From Phlebiopsis flavidoalba (Eukaryota; Basidiomycota; Agaricomycetes; Polyporales; Phanerochaetaceae), in NCBI GenBank assembly GCA_035772785.1, contig JAOCPU010000031.1:248001-312000 (forward strand): a stretch of DNA of 64,000 nucleotides, read 5' to 3'. Under the pieces are notes generated by a model. The model worked only from the letters and a program-made list of their open reading frames with translations. It had not been told where the DNA came from and did not search any database. Positions 1-11,770 of the stretch are shown piece by piece. Within the stretch, counting starts at the first letter, position 1; the number at the start of each line of letters is the position of its first letter. The translations under genes were made by a program, and so were the position numbers.

Positions 1-271
1 ACAGACTACTCGCCGCACCAATACCTCTCAAAAGCATACGTCTCGAGCTCGCCCTTCCCCGTGAACGGCCCGCCCCCGGGCACTGCCTCTGCCTCCGGCT
101 CGCAGCTCACGTACGACTCGTCTCTGGTCGAGCCACACAAGCTGGGGCAACCAGTCGCCGCTGGCGCACGGATCACCGCCTGCCGGGGCATTCACGAACG
201 GTATGGTTGTAGCGGGATCCCCCACGCCCGCTCCGCCGCCAGTCGCACTGAGCGGGCTGCAAAGTAGTTGA
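1..271 (+). CDS. 3' end of an unidentified protein gene (partial)
   Basis: The window opens inside an open reading frame. Frame 1 reads a Ser/Pro/Gly-rich stretch (including SSPFPVNGPPPGTASASGSQ) up to about position 140. The neighbouring frame then gives a similarly composed tail (NQSPLAHGSPPAGAFTNGMV followed by a PTPAPPPVALSGLQSS end) that stops at TGA 269-271. The matching composition across the frame change suggests one gene with a one-base indel near 120-150. Low-complexity Ser/Pro/Gly tails are common at the C-termini of fungal regulators and signalling proteins, but no domain is visible, so I assign no function. The N-terminal part lies left of the window. Confidence 0.5.
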
Positions 272-723
272 GTTTTGCTGTGGTTTTTTCTTGTCTGCAT
301 ACAAACATGTGTGGGACGCGCCGGGATTTTCTGCTTGTCCCCAGTAGACTCACCATACCCCTGCGTTATTACTACCTCAGCCTACGTATTTTCTAACTAT
401 TGTAATTTTATGCATATTGGTATCACGTAGCACTCGCATCTCCTCGCTCTGTTACACAGACGTAGACCAATATAAAAGCATGGGGTATAACACACACAGG
501 TAGTGTAGTGTCTGTATTAAATCTACTTGCCATTCGCATTCGCCGAAGAATACACCGAACCAAGCCTCCTCGCTGTATTCTTTGCCTCCGCATCCCTCGT
601 CATCCCGGTTCTGTGCCACCGTGAGCCCCCGCCCAGAGAAATCCGAACACACTTGCTCAAAGAACCTGGCGGAACCCGTTTCGGGGTGTCTAATCTTGTG
701 ATGGGCTGATCCGCTCTCCCAGA

Positions 724-847
724 CATTCTTCTGTTTCGGGGGATAGCAGGGCGTCCGAGTTCTTGCTGGAGGTGCGTCCATGTGTTCGGCTGTCCCGTTT
801 CAGTCCTAGTAGCGCCGACCGCTTGCAGGACACTGTTCACGACTGCC
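724..847. repeat. Diverged dispersed repeat, copy A
   Basis: Shares an ordered set of blocks with 1559-1706: CTTCTGTTTCGGGGG, then GTCTTGCTGAGGTGCG-like, then a TGTTCG...TGTCC...TTTCAG block, then TTGCAG and a GTTCAC/ACTGCC end. Spacing between blocks is similar, with small indels. No coding content common to both copies is evident. Confidence 0.6.
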
Positions 848-1141
848 TTTTATAACGCGCACCCCTCTCAGTACTCCTTCTCGACCTTTCGTCCCAGGCG
901 TTCTCTAAACGCCCACGGCCATAACGGCAGCCGCAATGGACCATAATCAGCGATCTCCGGAATAACCAATCGAACGCAAACCCCAATGGTGGCTTGCCGC
1001 AGGCGGTGAAGACCCATTGGTTATGAAAGCTAGATAGCGTGCTAGTGGTAACAATCAAGGCTCCAGTGGCGTTAAGGAATTGTCTCTTTTTGTGTGTCAG
1101 TTCGGGCCTGCGTCGACCTCCGGGTGGGCAGGGCTGGGGGG

Positions 1142-1160
1142 AAAAAAAAAAAAAAAAAAA
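1142..1160. repeat. Homopolymer run of 19 A
   Basis: Nineteen consecutive A residues preceded by a G-rich stretch. It could be a genuine microsatellite, the remnant of a retroposed poly(A) tail, or a sequencing artefact. No target-site duplication or gene copy is visible next to it. Confidence 0.9.
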
Positions 1161-1558
1161 TGACAGGAGATTGCCGCACAAAAAGGTTCCCGCGGCCTAC
1201 GGGTTGCTGGGAGGGCGGGGTGTCCTCTGCTTGAGAGGAGATGGAGGACTGACGAAGCGCTGTACCTGGTTTCGGGTGCGACGGGGATCCAAACGTTTCG
1301 TTGTCGAGCCCCATTTCTCACGATACTCTGTAGCCAGCTCATGAGAGTAATACGTCAGAACTGGAGGTATTTCACCGTACCTTTGAAGGTAGGGTCACGG
1401 ATGAGGACATCCTCACCCGTAACAGGTCTCTCCTCGACTCGCCCACCGGTCACCCTTCTGCTGGGCGATGTCGATAGGTTTCGCGAGCCTTTCGGGGAGG
1501 TTGCATTTTTCTCCTCCATGAGCTCCTCTTCTTCCTTCTCCATCTTCTGCCTCCCCCC

Positions 1559-1706
1559 GACTTCTTCTGTTTCGGGGGAACAGGCGTTGAGGGGAGTCTT
1601 GCTGAGGTGCGGTCGCATGTTCGCCTGTCCTTTCAGGCCACCGTTTGCAGCGCCGTTCGCACTGCCATTTTCGCATGCCCATTAGTAACAACATTGTTCA
1701 CACTTC
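1559..1706. repeat. Diverged dispersed repeat, copy B
   Basis: Partner of 724-847 in direct orientation, about 835 bp away. The CTTCTGTTTCGGGGG block is identical in both; the rest is diverged with indels. It lies in otherwise unassigned DNA. Confidence 0.6.
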
Positions 1707-4700
1707 CATTCAGGGTCGGCGGGCGGGTTTCACACCAGACCAACTGCAGGCGTAGGTAGGAGTGACTTGTCAACGGCAGCTGCATTCTCGAGGGCTGCAA
1801 CAGAAGATTGGAAGAGGTCAAGGCACGAAACCCACAAAACGTGGTGGACATGAGTCTCACCTTCCGGGTGATCTTCGGTAGGTATGAGGCGATCTTGAGC
1901 GGTGTGACCGCGGCCATGGTCGTAAATCACTCCTTCGCGTCGTTGTCGTAAAGGTCGTGCTCGCTGTCGTTGACGGGCGACAAGAAGGGTTCGGTGTGGT
2001 GGTGGTCAGGATGAGAGTGAGGAGGGGCTGAGGGCACGTCGCGGGGCGAGGAATAATACGTCAAGGCGCTGGGCCTCAGTGACCTCACAGCGGACAGAAA
2101 TCGGCGGAGCGAGTCTGTTTGACGTCTTCATCCCCCGCTACGGCGCACGATAGTTCACGAAACATGCCCGGTATGGTAACTCGATCACCTTTTGGAGCAA
2201 GAGAGCGCTGCGTATGAGCGGGACCTGTGCAGGTGACGTCATCGAGCACCACTACGCCCAGGAACTGTGGGTGAACTGTGGTAAATGAATTAATGAAGTC
2301 TTGAGGTCGCAGGTGTTTGGCGTAAGCAGTTTTTACACGGTCTTCTGAAGTCCGCAGAACGGTGAATGACAAGTGTCAAAAGCGAGTCTCAGCGACTTGA
2401 AAAACCATCTGGAACGACAGTCTCAACGACGACGACTCGCTCTTCCTGACTCTTTCCGTGCAACGCGGCGGTGACAATCTGGTAGCCATATAAGTAACAA
2501 AGTGAGTAAAGAAGAAAAGTTAGAGCTCAAGACTGCCGCATACATTGGAGAGACGACACAGACCTGTTCTGGATTCCGGGTAAAATCAGTGATGCGTCCA
2601 TACTGTTAGGAAGGCGATCCTGGCAAGGGCGACTATTTTCGAAGTCTCCAGGTTGCGAGTGCCAGGTTTAAAAGTGGGATCACCAAGTAATATTTGTCTC
2701 GACATGTGCACTTCACTTCCAGAGATACATAATCAAAGCAATGGGCGTAGCAGTTCGTCTCCCTTCTATGCACACGCTGATGAACGAGATTTGAGTGAGA
2801 TGATCAAAAGGTAATCGAGTGCAGGGAAACTTACAAGCCCTGAATGTCGAACTGCTTGCGACATACATTGAAACAAGCTCATGATGATTCTCCTTGGTGT
2901 TTCCATGCTAGCAGGGAGTCTCTTGCTCGTCGATGCATGCATCGGGATCACGCTGCCCCAACCTCGGGGGTAGGACACCTCAACCGGTCATTCTGAAGCA
3001 GATGCTGCTTGTCCCTTCTTCCTTGCTGCAAAAGCACCTCCGAGGCTGTGTCACCGAATGCTCTCTCGCTCTGCTCTTTCCGCTCTGTTTGCATTACCTG
3101 CCTGCTTTGCTCTCCTTTGCAGCTTCCAAATACAAGAAGCCTCTGCTGAACTCTCTTTGCTTCCCAAGGACATGAAACTTTTGGCACAAAAAAAAAAATA
3201 CTTCGCACCTGACATTGCCTAGCAGTCGAGCCTCTTCGTAGAATTCGTTCCCGCCTATGGCCAGTGTGAAGGCGATGAAATAGGGCCCTGGCTGAAAGAC
3301 ACGAGTAACCAAGCTCGACGAATGCAGCGGCAGCGCCGGCCATCAAAATCTAGCGCTCCAAGCTTTCGGATGAGAGTGCAGTTCCTGATATGCGGCGCGT
3401 CTATTTGAAGTGGATTTACTACCCGGCGCCCGCAGCTGCAATTTCTCCTCTCCCCGTCTCTCGTTCTCCTATCATATTCCTGTCTCTGCGGTTTTATTCT
3501 TTTACTCCTACCTCTTGCGCATCTTGTCTCGTATCATCTCCGTCTAAGTTTTATCGTTCTCGAATCTTTGAATACTTGTCTTGCTCCTCGACATCACTGC
3601 AATAAACCAGTGACATCACTCGCTCTATCACTACAACTTCCACAAATCTCGAGACAAACGTCATAAACATGGCTCACTGGTAAGGCTTATTCCAGTTGCT
3701 ACACCGACTTATCTAAATGTTGATTGTTTAACTACCTAAAGGACCTGACTACGTCTCTCACTCACCCTCGTACGTGCTCGACCACCGCTATCTAACAACC
3801 CTGGCCCGCTCACACATCTCACACGCGATATAGAACACAGAAATCTCCCTGCTCGCGGCAGCAGTCTACGGCGTACTGTACCTGCACGCGCGAACAAATC
3901 AACAAAGGTATCACCCATTCCAACAAAAACAAGTCTGTCCCCCCTCCCTCCCTCCTGTTGTCCACCCCGCTCATCGCTATTGTAGACTCGCCAACAAAGG
4001 CATCGATGTCTCCGCCACCCGGCCGAAACACGTCAAGACGCGCTCGAAGCTCGTATAGACCGCGCAGAAATTACATGGACGCGACGCAAACGGTGTGTGC
4101 AGCACTCCTGTTCTTTGTATCTCAGAGCGATCGCTATTATGAAACTCTATTCAGCGGCGTCATTAAGGCACTCAGTAAAGCTTCCGTGGGTACCACTGCG
4201 GGCTCTGAGACTACACATCGGTCAAGACATGGAAGCAGAAGCAGCTTGAGCTCGAGTATAGAGCTCGAGGGTCGTCGAGCGGGATAGGGGTGTGGGGGTC
4301 TTCTATACCGCGCGGTGTGCGTGGCCGCCAATAGCGTGGTCAAGTTATTTATTGAGGGTATATTGAGCGTGTATCTTAGCAGTTTGTCTTAGTGTGTACC
4401 AAAATCTTCCATTCAAAACGCTTGACAGCCTCTGAACTTTGCTTTACTTTCAACAAATGGCGACTAGTATTGACTTCCATTTCATGCGTGGTGAACATGA
4501 TGTCATACTTGGTCTTGACAATGGAATGGGGACAAATACTCACCTTCAAATGCTCCGCAGATTCTCAAACGGTTTTCTGAATTCCACACATGAAACATTG
4601 TGGACAGTTTATAGCCATGTCAATAGCAGTTCTTTATCGGATGAGCGACCAAGCTGCTTGATCTTCTCTCATAGCTCACCCACTGACAAATCGATTGACG

Positions 4701-4827
4701 CGCCCTGGGATCCAGATTCTCTAACACCCACAACCAAACCCACACTCGAATCCTTGCAGACATTTGACAGCTTCATATCGAATCAAGAAGTATATACTCT
4801 ACACCACAAACTCAAGTACACGAGCCG

Positions 4828-7032
4828 CTAATCCCTAGCAAACCGCAACGCCCGCTTGCCAGTGGGCTTGAAGTCCGCAATCCAGCCCTTAATCGCAGAA
4901 CAGCGCCTTCGTCTGCACCGCCGCGACCGTCGCGTCCACCTCCGCGTTCGCGACGATGAGGTCCGAGCAGTGGGTAGCCGTCGCCAACTGCGATGGGCTG
5001 CTCGCGCGCGGTGCTGACGGCGCTCGAGCCGTCGCCCGAGACGGTCGACTCGCGCCAGGGGTCGCCTGTGGGTTTATTAAGTATTTTACGTGAAGGGGGA
5101 GGGAGGGGGAGGGGACGCACGTTGGCCGTTGGCGAAGAAGAGGTGGTCGGTTGTGGCGTTCCACCCGCCGTACGCGCGGTTTGTGTCGCGTCGACGTTGG
5201 GTGGGGTGGGCTTGGAGAACTTTTGAGGGAAGAAGTAGGTGCATTGACGCTAAATTTTTGGGTTCGTTAGTGATTGGGGGAGTAGAAGCTGGGAAGGGCG
5301 CTCACTTCGTCAGAGACGGGCTGGACGAGGCGAGGTCACGATCGTGGGGATGGTTGCGAGGGGCGCCGTCTTGGAAGAAAACCGACTTCGTTGCAGCTAG
5401 GGTAGAGTTAGAGAGGGCAAAGTTGGTGGGCAAGAGTGAGGCTTACACAATCCACTCCCAGGACCTGCCATCGTTTCGCGAGCGAGGTGTCGGTAGCAGT
5501 AGTAGTAGGACTGGGTAGGGTCATAAGTCCCAAGGCAGTCGCTAGCCATTTACTGTGAGCTTTTCCGCACATTTTTCCAAAACGAGGGGAAAGACATACA
5601 CGACATCATCGTCTCCGCAAACTAGCGAGGGAAATGAGATACGGTGGAAAAATGCAGAAAATGACATGACTCACGTCCTGCCAGGTACGAAAGACTTCCA
5701 GAAGTTGCCCCACGCAGTCAAGGCGTGGTTTAAGAAAAAGCCCCAGCCGGAAGCAGGCGCAGACACACACCGTTCTTGACCTCGAGCGCATCGCAGAAAC
5801 TGGAAGAAACGTCGCGCCCGGGCCGGTGTCAGGCGAAAAGACTCTGCCAGTCCCACAAGTTGTTGCGCACTGCACGCAGAGAGTCAGTTATACGCCCCGG
5901 TAAAGATGAGAACATGGTTTCGTACGCGCGCCGGAGACATCGTCGAGGTGGGTCAGGTTCTGCAGACCCCAGTTGGCCTTGAGCGCGTTGATCTGGGCCT
6001 TGGAGCCGCTTGCTCGTGAAGACCTGGTCGACGTGTGCGATGACGGCCTGGACGTCGGCGGAGCAGTTCTTGGGCATGAATTGGCGAATGGGTTCGAAGT
6101 ATCCCCAGTAGTCACTGCGTGAGAATGAACTTAGTATGTTTTACGGCAGATTTGCGAGGTTTCACTCACAGAATAGATTCGACGACGGCAGAAGAGGCGT
6201 AGCCGGCCTGGAACAAGTTGGGCTTGCTTAGAGAACACACATATCAGTACATTTGCTCTACGTCGCTGTACGCAGACTTACTTGACCATAGTCCATCCTG
6301 TGAGCGCACCAGAGTAGCTACCACCAACGAGGATCCACGGAAGCCTGAGTAGTGGGCTTCACCGCGTCGCCTCCAGGCATGGAAGCGTTGACATTCTTCG
6401 CAAAGTACTCCAAGTCGTCGATGGCCTGCTGGATAGTGTGGTACTTGAGGCTGCTGACCTCGAGATTTCCAAAGGGGTTGATTCGCCATAGAATCGATGC
6501 TCGAGCACGATTGTGGCACCGTTCTCCTGCCTTGCGCGATCTTGCCGCTTGATGGTCCTGTTGGTCAGATAGCCGGTGTACGCTGTGGGGAACTGGATTG
6601 GTAAAAGCTAAAATCGTAGGTAGAAGTCGCCTCACGCGCTGCGTTACCCTCTCCGGGGCTCGTGAACAGGGACGATGGCGCCGCCTGAGAGGGGAAGACT
6701 GGATCAGCAACCATAAGCAGAAAGAAATTAACCTTGCCACATTACTCACCGGCTTGTAAAACTCCCAGGTGGTCCAGAAACGTTGCTTAAAGGTGCCAAG
6801 TGACGGGTTTGTGTGGTCGATCAACTGGTCGAAATAGTAGGTCGTGTTGAGCGGGTGGCAGCGTCGCGCCGTTGACGTCCCCTTCAGAGGAACGTTCAGG
6901 TTCGCCGCAGTGACGACCGGGACCGCGGGTGGACGTGGAAGGGTTTCCGTGCACACGACCATCGGGAAGGATGGCAGAGACGGCGACGGCGAGTGAGAGG
7001 AATGCGAGCGCAAAGCTCCACGGCGAGGCCAT
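4828..7032 (-). CDS. Secreted serine carboxypeptidase, peptidase family S28
   Basis: Predicted secreted or vacuolar prolyl-carboxypeptidase-like enzyme that cleaves peptides at proline. The chosen start (ATG at 7032) gives a classic signal peptide, MASPWSFALAFLSLAVAVSA. Next come the family-typical YYFDQLIDHTNPSLGTFKQR and WEFYKP blocks, then a HRFYGES-like region, then NPFGNLEVSSLKYHTIQQAI. The nucleophile motif GGSYSG lies at 6308-6325 within WILVGGSYSGALTGW. Toward the C-terminus come RNNLWDWQS, then NRAYGGWNATTDHLFFANGQ followed by DPW (charge-relay Asp), an HCSDLI block (catalytic His) and the end KPTGKRALRFARD with TAG at 4828-4830. Several introns of about 55-65 nt and at least four frame changes interrupt it, including one that creates a TAA just before the last exon segment. 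All triad regions are present, so it is probably functional. The S28 assignment is firm; the substrate is inferred from the family. Confidence 0.92.
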
Positions 7033-8300
7033 CTCGGTCACCTGGGGGAGGGGAGGGGACAAGAGGTCATCGATTTGCCCCCCACCCCGTCTCGTGCGTT
7101 GCCCTATAAACTCGGACGAGCTCATGGAGCGGTCGGCTTCGCGGACGACATGCGGTTGCTGCCGCAATGAGCAAAGCGTGCTCGGTTGTCAGTGGGCGAT
7201 GACATTATGGAAGGAAGATGGCAGGGCGGCATGTGGCTGGCGACGGCTTCCGGGGGGGCCTGATGTCCGTAATTGATCCATTGAGAAAGCCACAAGGACA
7301 GCGCCCTGGACGCCCATACGCCTAGATACGAAGCACGAGAATTGCGGCGTGTGGTGCCAAAATCTTCGAAGTGAAGTTCGGCTTGTGGGTCACCTGGTAG
7401 GAAGAATGAGATAAGATAGGATGTCAAGAAAAGCATTCTCTGAAGCACGCAGCGTTTCCGCACCGCGCCACAAAGATTTCACCCGCGAAGCTTACCAGAG
7501 ACCCTATCTTGAACGCTACAATATCTGCGTGCATATTTAGCCGGCCTAGAATGCCATCGAGGTGGCAAAATCCTCCCATGAGCTTGGTCAGGTGGGTGTA
7601 TCCAACGCGCCCGGCGGGTCGCGTGTGGGTTTACAATGTGCCCGTAGTCAACGGGTTGAGGGAATCAAACATGCGTTAGAGACTGTCTCATCGTGCCGGG
7701 CTTCAGTGGGATTTTACGGAGGCATCTGCCATGCTTACGAAAAAAAATCAATCACATAACATCCTTCTGACTGTTGGGGAATGTAGCTGTCCATGGTGAA
7801 GGCAAGGCTCGCCACGTATGCTCAAGTAAGTATCAATAACTTCTTTGCACAGTGGTGCAAGCTGCAGACGCTATGTCACGACACATGAATATTGGAGCTG
7901 GTCGATGGTCGCGTATGGAAACGAAGGGAGTCCAGATCCGTTATCCTGACATGGGCTTACGGAGTAAGTAGCTCTATGAAGCCAATCACATGCGGAGTTT
8001 CAAGTTAGTGACGATCTGTTCATTATGTCAAGCCTGGGCTTATTGATGCATTTGAGGACGTTTACCAAATTCCTCAAAAAAAGAGAATCAGACAGGAACA
8101 GACAGATCAGGTTTCGATGTGTGTACGTGACAGTATGTATCAAGGTTCGCAGTCATGGTGCCGTAGCGATCGAGGAGTTTTCATTTGGGCAGAAAGACAG
8201 AAAGCTGGAAAAATGCGGATGGTCTCCGGATCCCCGATGTTGCAATGGTACTTTCAGTAGAAGCCCAGGCCCGATGAGCCGCAAATATGGAGACCACCCG
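7033..8300. other. Intergenic region upstream of the S28 peptidase
   Basis: About 1.27 kb with no recognisable gene. It must contain the promoter of the minus-strand peptidase gene (start 7032) and the 3' flank of the metalloprotease (stop 8301). Short open frames on both strands show no family motif. Confidence 0.6.
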
Positions 8301-8960
8301 TCATAAATCATAGGCGTCCTGCATACTTTCATACAATTTCTGCACCTCCTCTGGGTTCAAGTCTGGTCTGTCAGAAGGATATTTCTGTAGTACTGTAAAG
8401 CATCTGCATGCGTTCATTAGCAACTCGACCCGTAGCATATTAATCCGCACGATACCTTCTACATTTATGGAAGAGCCTCCAGAGTGAGCAGGCGTATTGT
8501 GCTCATGAAGGAGTCCTAGGATATGGCCAAATTCATGTAGAATGGTCGCCCTCTCCACATTGCTAGCGATAGGCATGGTGCCCTCGATGTACTCTGCGAA
8601 GTTGATAGTCGACATGCGCGTCCGCCTTTCCGGGTCAACATCGTGCATATGGCTTTCGGAGCACGTAGAGTTATCGAATGTGATGCGAAGAGTCGCGTCC
8701 TGCTCTTCAACTCGTTCGAATTTAGCGTTGGCATATGTCTCCCACTCCTGCAACGCGTTGTCGACTTTTTGCTGCTGAGTACAGCTGCCCTCATGCGGGC
8801 CCTTGGGATAACAATATTTCAATATCTATGAGAGTAAAAGCTCGATAGTTCTAAGCCGTGGAAATGACACGCATACCGCAGAGTCCCTGTTCCCACAAAC
8901 TCTGAGACGACATCTTTCCAATCCCAGCGGCCACAGAGCGTAAAGAAACCAGCTTGAACC
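8301..8960 (-). CDS. Metzincin-like zinc metalloprotease, apparently truncated
   Basis: One long exon encodes a ZnMc-type protease. An N-terminal part (QQKVDNALQEWETYANAKFE) is typical of fungal astacin-like or matrixin-like proteins. The zinc site LHEFGHILGLLHEH follows and fits HExxHxxGxxH, with a Glu immediately next. After a short spacer the frame reads PEEVQKLYESMQDAYDL and stops at 8301. Related fungal proteins usually continue from here to a Met-turn (SxMxY); I cannot find one in any frame downstream, so the gene looks truncated or is broken by an unseen indel. An upstream exon between about 8870 and 8960 is likely: one frame gives LCGRWDWKDVVSEFVGTGTL before a GT donor. The first Met and any signal peptide are uncertain. 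The zinc-binding motif is clear; activity is doubtful. Confidence 0.75.
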
Positions 8961-9269
8961 ACTCAGGGAGCTGTCTACCTTATTATATGCGCCGTCGGAG
9001 TTTGCTAAATGGATCTAGATAGTGCCTGAGGTCTCGACCCCACAGATGCGACCAGAGGACGACGTACCTGAACCGCGCGAAGCGAATGCTGGACCAGAGA
9101 TGGTAGGACCCTATGCAAGAATAGGCGGTACACACCTTTTTATCGTCTCTCGCCTATGGGCATCGTGTATGGCGGTGAGACAAACTACTTATAGTCCCAA
9201 CAGAACGAGGCATTGCAAAAGAGCGAATAATGCAGCATTGAATACCTTTGATTAGTAAACATCTATACA

Positions 9270-11361
9270 TTACTCTTGCATCTCCTCCGGGACGGGCGCA
9301 CCGCCCGCCCTGTTCTCTATCCTTCCGTGTCGCTTGTACAACGTCGTCTACCCGGAGCAATACCCGCGCCGCCTCAATGGCAGTTTTGAATGTTTGAATC
9401 TGTGCGATCATATGTTAGAGACCGGGAGTTGGTAGATAAAGCGCGACGAACCTTGACGCTGGCAGACTCGTAGAGGCCGTACTCCTTCATGTCAACGATC
9501 TTACCAGTCTCGCCATTGATACCCCATGAGTGCTCGCCATTCGCGTGCTTTGGCCTGTGTGGATAGAATGTAAGCCCCGAGTGCCCTCTCGATTGATCAG
9601 GGAAAAGATGGCTGACCCGGAGCTCAGTCAACACACGGATATCATTACCACCGCTGTTCTGCACAAGCGTGCGGGGGATGACCTCCATCGCGTCCGCAAC
9701 AGCGCGGAAACGGCCCAGCCCTCGACGCCCGTGATGCTCCGCGCCTTCGCATGCAAAACCGACGCTGATCGCCATCTCGGTCGCGCCCCGCCCGGGTGCG
9801 AGGATCGGGTTGAAGAACACGTTCCGCGCGACGGGACATCGCATCTGCGAGGTTGCGGTCGAATCTCGTTGAGGATGTCCTTCGAGGGGCCGCGCAGGAG
9901 GACGGTGCACGCTTTTGGTGTTGAGCATTCGGTAAGGAAGGTGAAGTATCTGTGGCAGGGTTAGCACAGAAAGGGATGCGAAGGTGGCAAAAACGTACTC
10001 GTCGCCCATCTTTTCGATGTTGAAGAGACCGCACTTCGTTCCGTATGTCGGACTCCCTAAGGTCTTCCAGTCGTTTGACGATCGTCGCACCAACAGCGCG
10101 GGCGATACGGTTGTTGTCTGACTTGCGGACACGGCGAATCGCAGAGATGTTCGCCTTGTAGAGGAAATGTTGCGCGTAGTCTAATAAACGGTCGGAATGT
10201 GTGACACCAAAGCAAGCGGTTGTCCACGCACCTGAGACACCCTTCTCGGTGATGACGAGGTCCGGCTTGAATTCGAGAATCTTATCGACCATGGCCTTCA
10301 CCTGCTCCTCCTCAATCTCCTGGATCCGCGCCCAGTCCGCCTCTTTCGAGATCTCGACGATGTTTCGTCTGCGACTCTCCCTTCTTGTACTCGAGCGGGC
10401 AGTCGAGCAGAACGATACGCGGATTGTGGATGCGCCTGCGCATCTTCGGGTGCGTGATTATCCTTGTTGAGCATCACGCACCGAGAGGACTCGGCTCTGC
10501 TCGATCTCGCCTCCGGGGACCTTCTCCACACGCGCGTACCGCTTGATGTCCACCGTCTGTGATACCCTCCTCGTCGAGCGCGACGGTGCGTACGGCCTGC
10601 AGAGCGAGCGAGCACATCAGGTCTGACCACCTGGAAAACAAACTGTGGTGCCGATCGAAGTTTTTATGAGCGAGAGCATGGCAGCGTCATCCGACGTGTC
10701 GATTGGTATTGAGATGCGCTTGACAATCTCCAGAGCTTCTTTGAGAGCCTTGTTGTAGGCCGAGATAATGACCACAGGGTGGATGTCTCTCAGCTCGAGT
10801 TGCGATAGTGATTGCGCAAGGATTTCTCCAGCTGAGGCACAGATGGTCCAGTCGAAGAAGGGAGCGCATGGAAGTCTTTGCGTACCGAGAATAATGACAC
10901 TCGTTGTGCCATCGCCGCACTCCTCATCCTGCGTCCTACTCAACTCGATCATGTTCTTCGCAGCAGGATGTGCTACGTCAATTTCACGCAGAATCGCGTT
11001 TCCATCGTTCGTAAGCCTGAAAGAAAGACGAATTTGAGGCGCGACTCGAGGGCACGAGGTAGACTAGCACGTACAAAATGCCACCCATAGGATCCAGAAT
11101 CATCTTCAGCATAGCTTTAGGACCCAGACATGTCCGAATAACGTCTGCGACAGTCTTATGGCATTCATCAGGTTAGAAGGCACGCGTACAATACAAAGGT
11201 GGAGATGCACCTTTGCCGCGGTAATGTTAGGACATCTGAGCCTTGCGGCCAGTCTGCCTCTCGGGCGTCGTGTCTAACGAGCATGGATCAATTTGCGAAA
11301 GTCAAGAGATAAGGCTAGACACACTCATGACGAAAACTGGGGTCTGCCCGCCTGCCTGCAT
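9270..11361 (-). CDS. CCT3: T-complex protein 1 subunit gamma (CCT3 chaperonin)
   Basis: Subunit gamma of the cytosolic group II chaperonin TRiC/CCT, which folds actin, tubulin and other proteins using ATP. ATG at 11361 begins [12 protein letters not shown], and an intron joins it to [14 protein letters not shown], the family N-terminus. Later blocks in order: [55 protein letters not shown] (the GDGTT nucleotide motif), [86 protein letters not shown] and [20 protein letters not shown], ending PVPEEMQE with TAA at 9270. At least seven introns are visible. Several frame changes occur within conserved exons. The usually invariant GGG of APGGGATE reads GRG here, either a substitution or an error. 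Family length (about 550 residues) is complete. Confidence 0.96.
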
Positions 11362-11770
11362 TTTGTACGAGAAGTTGGGAGGAAAGTAACGTAGACGCCC
11401 AGTAATAGAGCGTGCAATGGCGCGACTTTGAGAGCATACGCGTGCTTAGTCAGCAGATCACTGAGCAGTACGTTCATATCAAGATACAACTGATAATCCA
11501 CCTGAGGCTGCTCGCAAATCAATGAATACTATGCACTTAAATATGAGGATACAGATACATCCCCCCCCGGCACTTAGTAATCCGAAGGGGACGTGGTGAA
11601 TGCTACATAGGGTCAACAGATCGCCTGATCTGAGGCGACTGGGACATACACTACAATAGCAATAGATCCGAGAGGAACCTCTGTGTCCTATTGCATCTTC
11701 ATTCGGGCTGTAGCGGGGTCGGTGGGAGTCCAAATGATGCGCAAAAAAACATTTGAGAGTACTCACATCC
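11362..11770. other. Spacer between CCT3 and the upstream unknown gene
   Basis: About 0.4 kb lying 5' of CCT3. It should hold the CCT3 promoter and the terminator of the next minus-strand gene. One minus-strand frame at 11400-11522 (QPQVDYQLYLDMNVLLSDLL) looks somewhat protein-like and could be a missed 3' exon of the neighbour, but no splice-consistent join was found. Confidence 0.4.

Larger units (their letters stand above)
272..4827. other. Unassigned region with scattered short coding-like stretches
   Basis: I recognise no gene here. It holds a 19-A run (1142-1160) and two diverged copies of a short segment (724-847 and 1559-1706). Three stretches look weakly protein-like: minus strand 1633-1917, minus strand 2085-2372, and minus strand 2950-3346, where one frame gives PGPYFIAFTLAIGGNEFYEE. 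A plus-strand frame of 130 codons at 4439-4831 overlaps the 3' end of the S28 peptidase gene and resembles no family I know. These may be remnants of genes or 5' and 3' flanks broken by indels. None has a family motif, so I do not call them as genes. Confidence 0.4.

Noticed and set aside
11400..11522. Extra 3' exon of the unknown gene (QVDYQLYLDMNVLL)
   Set aside because: The upstream exon ends in a good stop (EYKAA then TAA), and no matching donor/acceptor pair joins the two; kept only as a remark.
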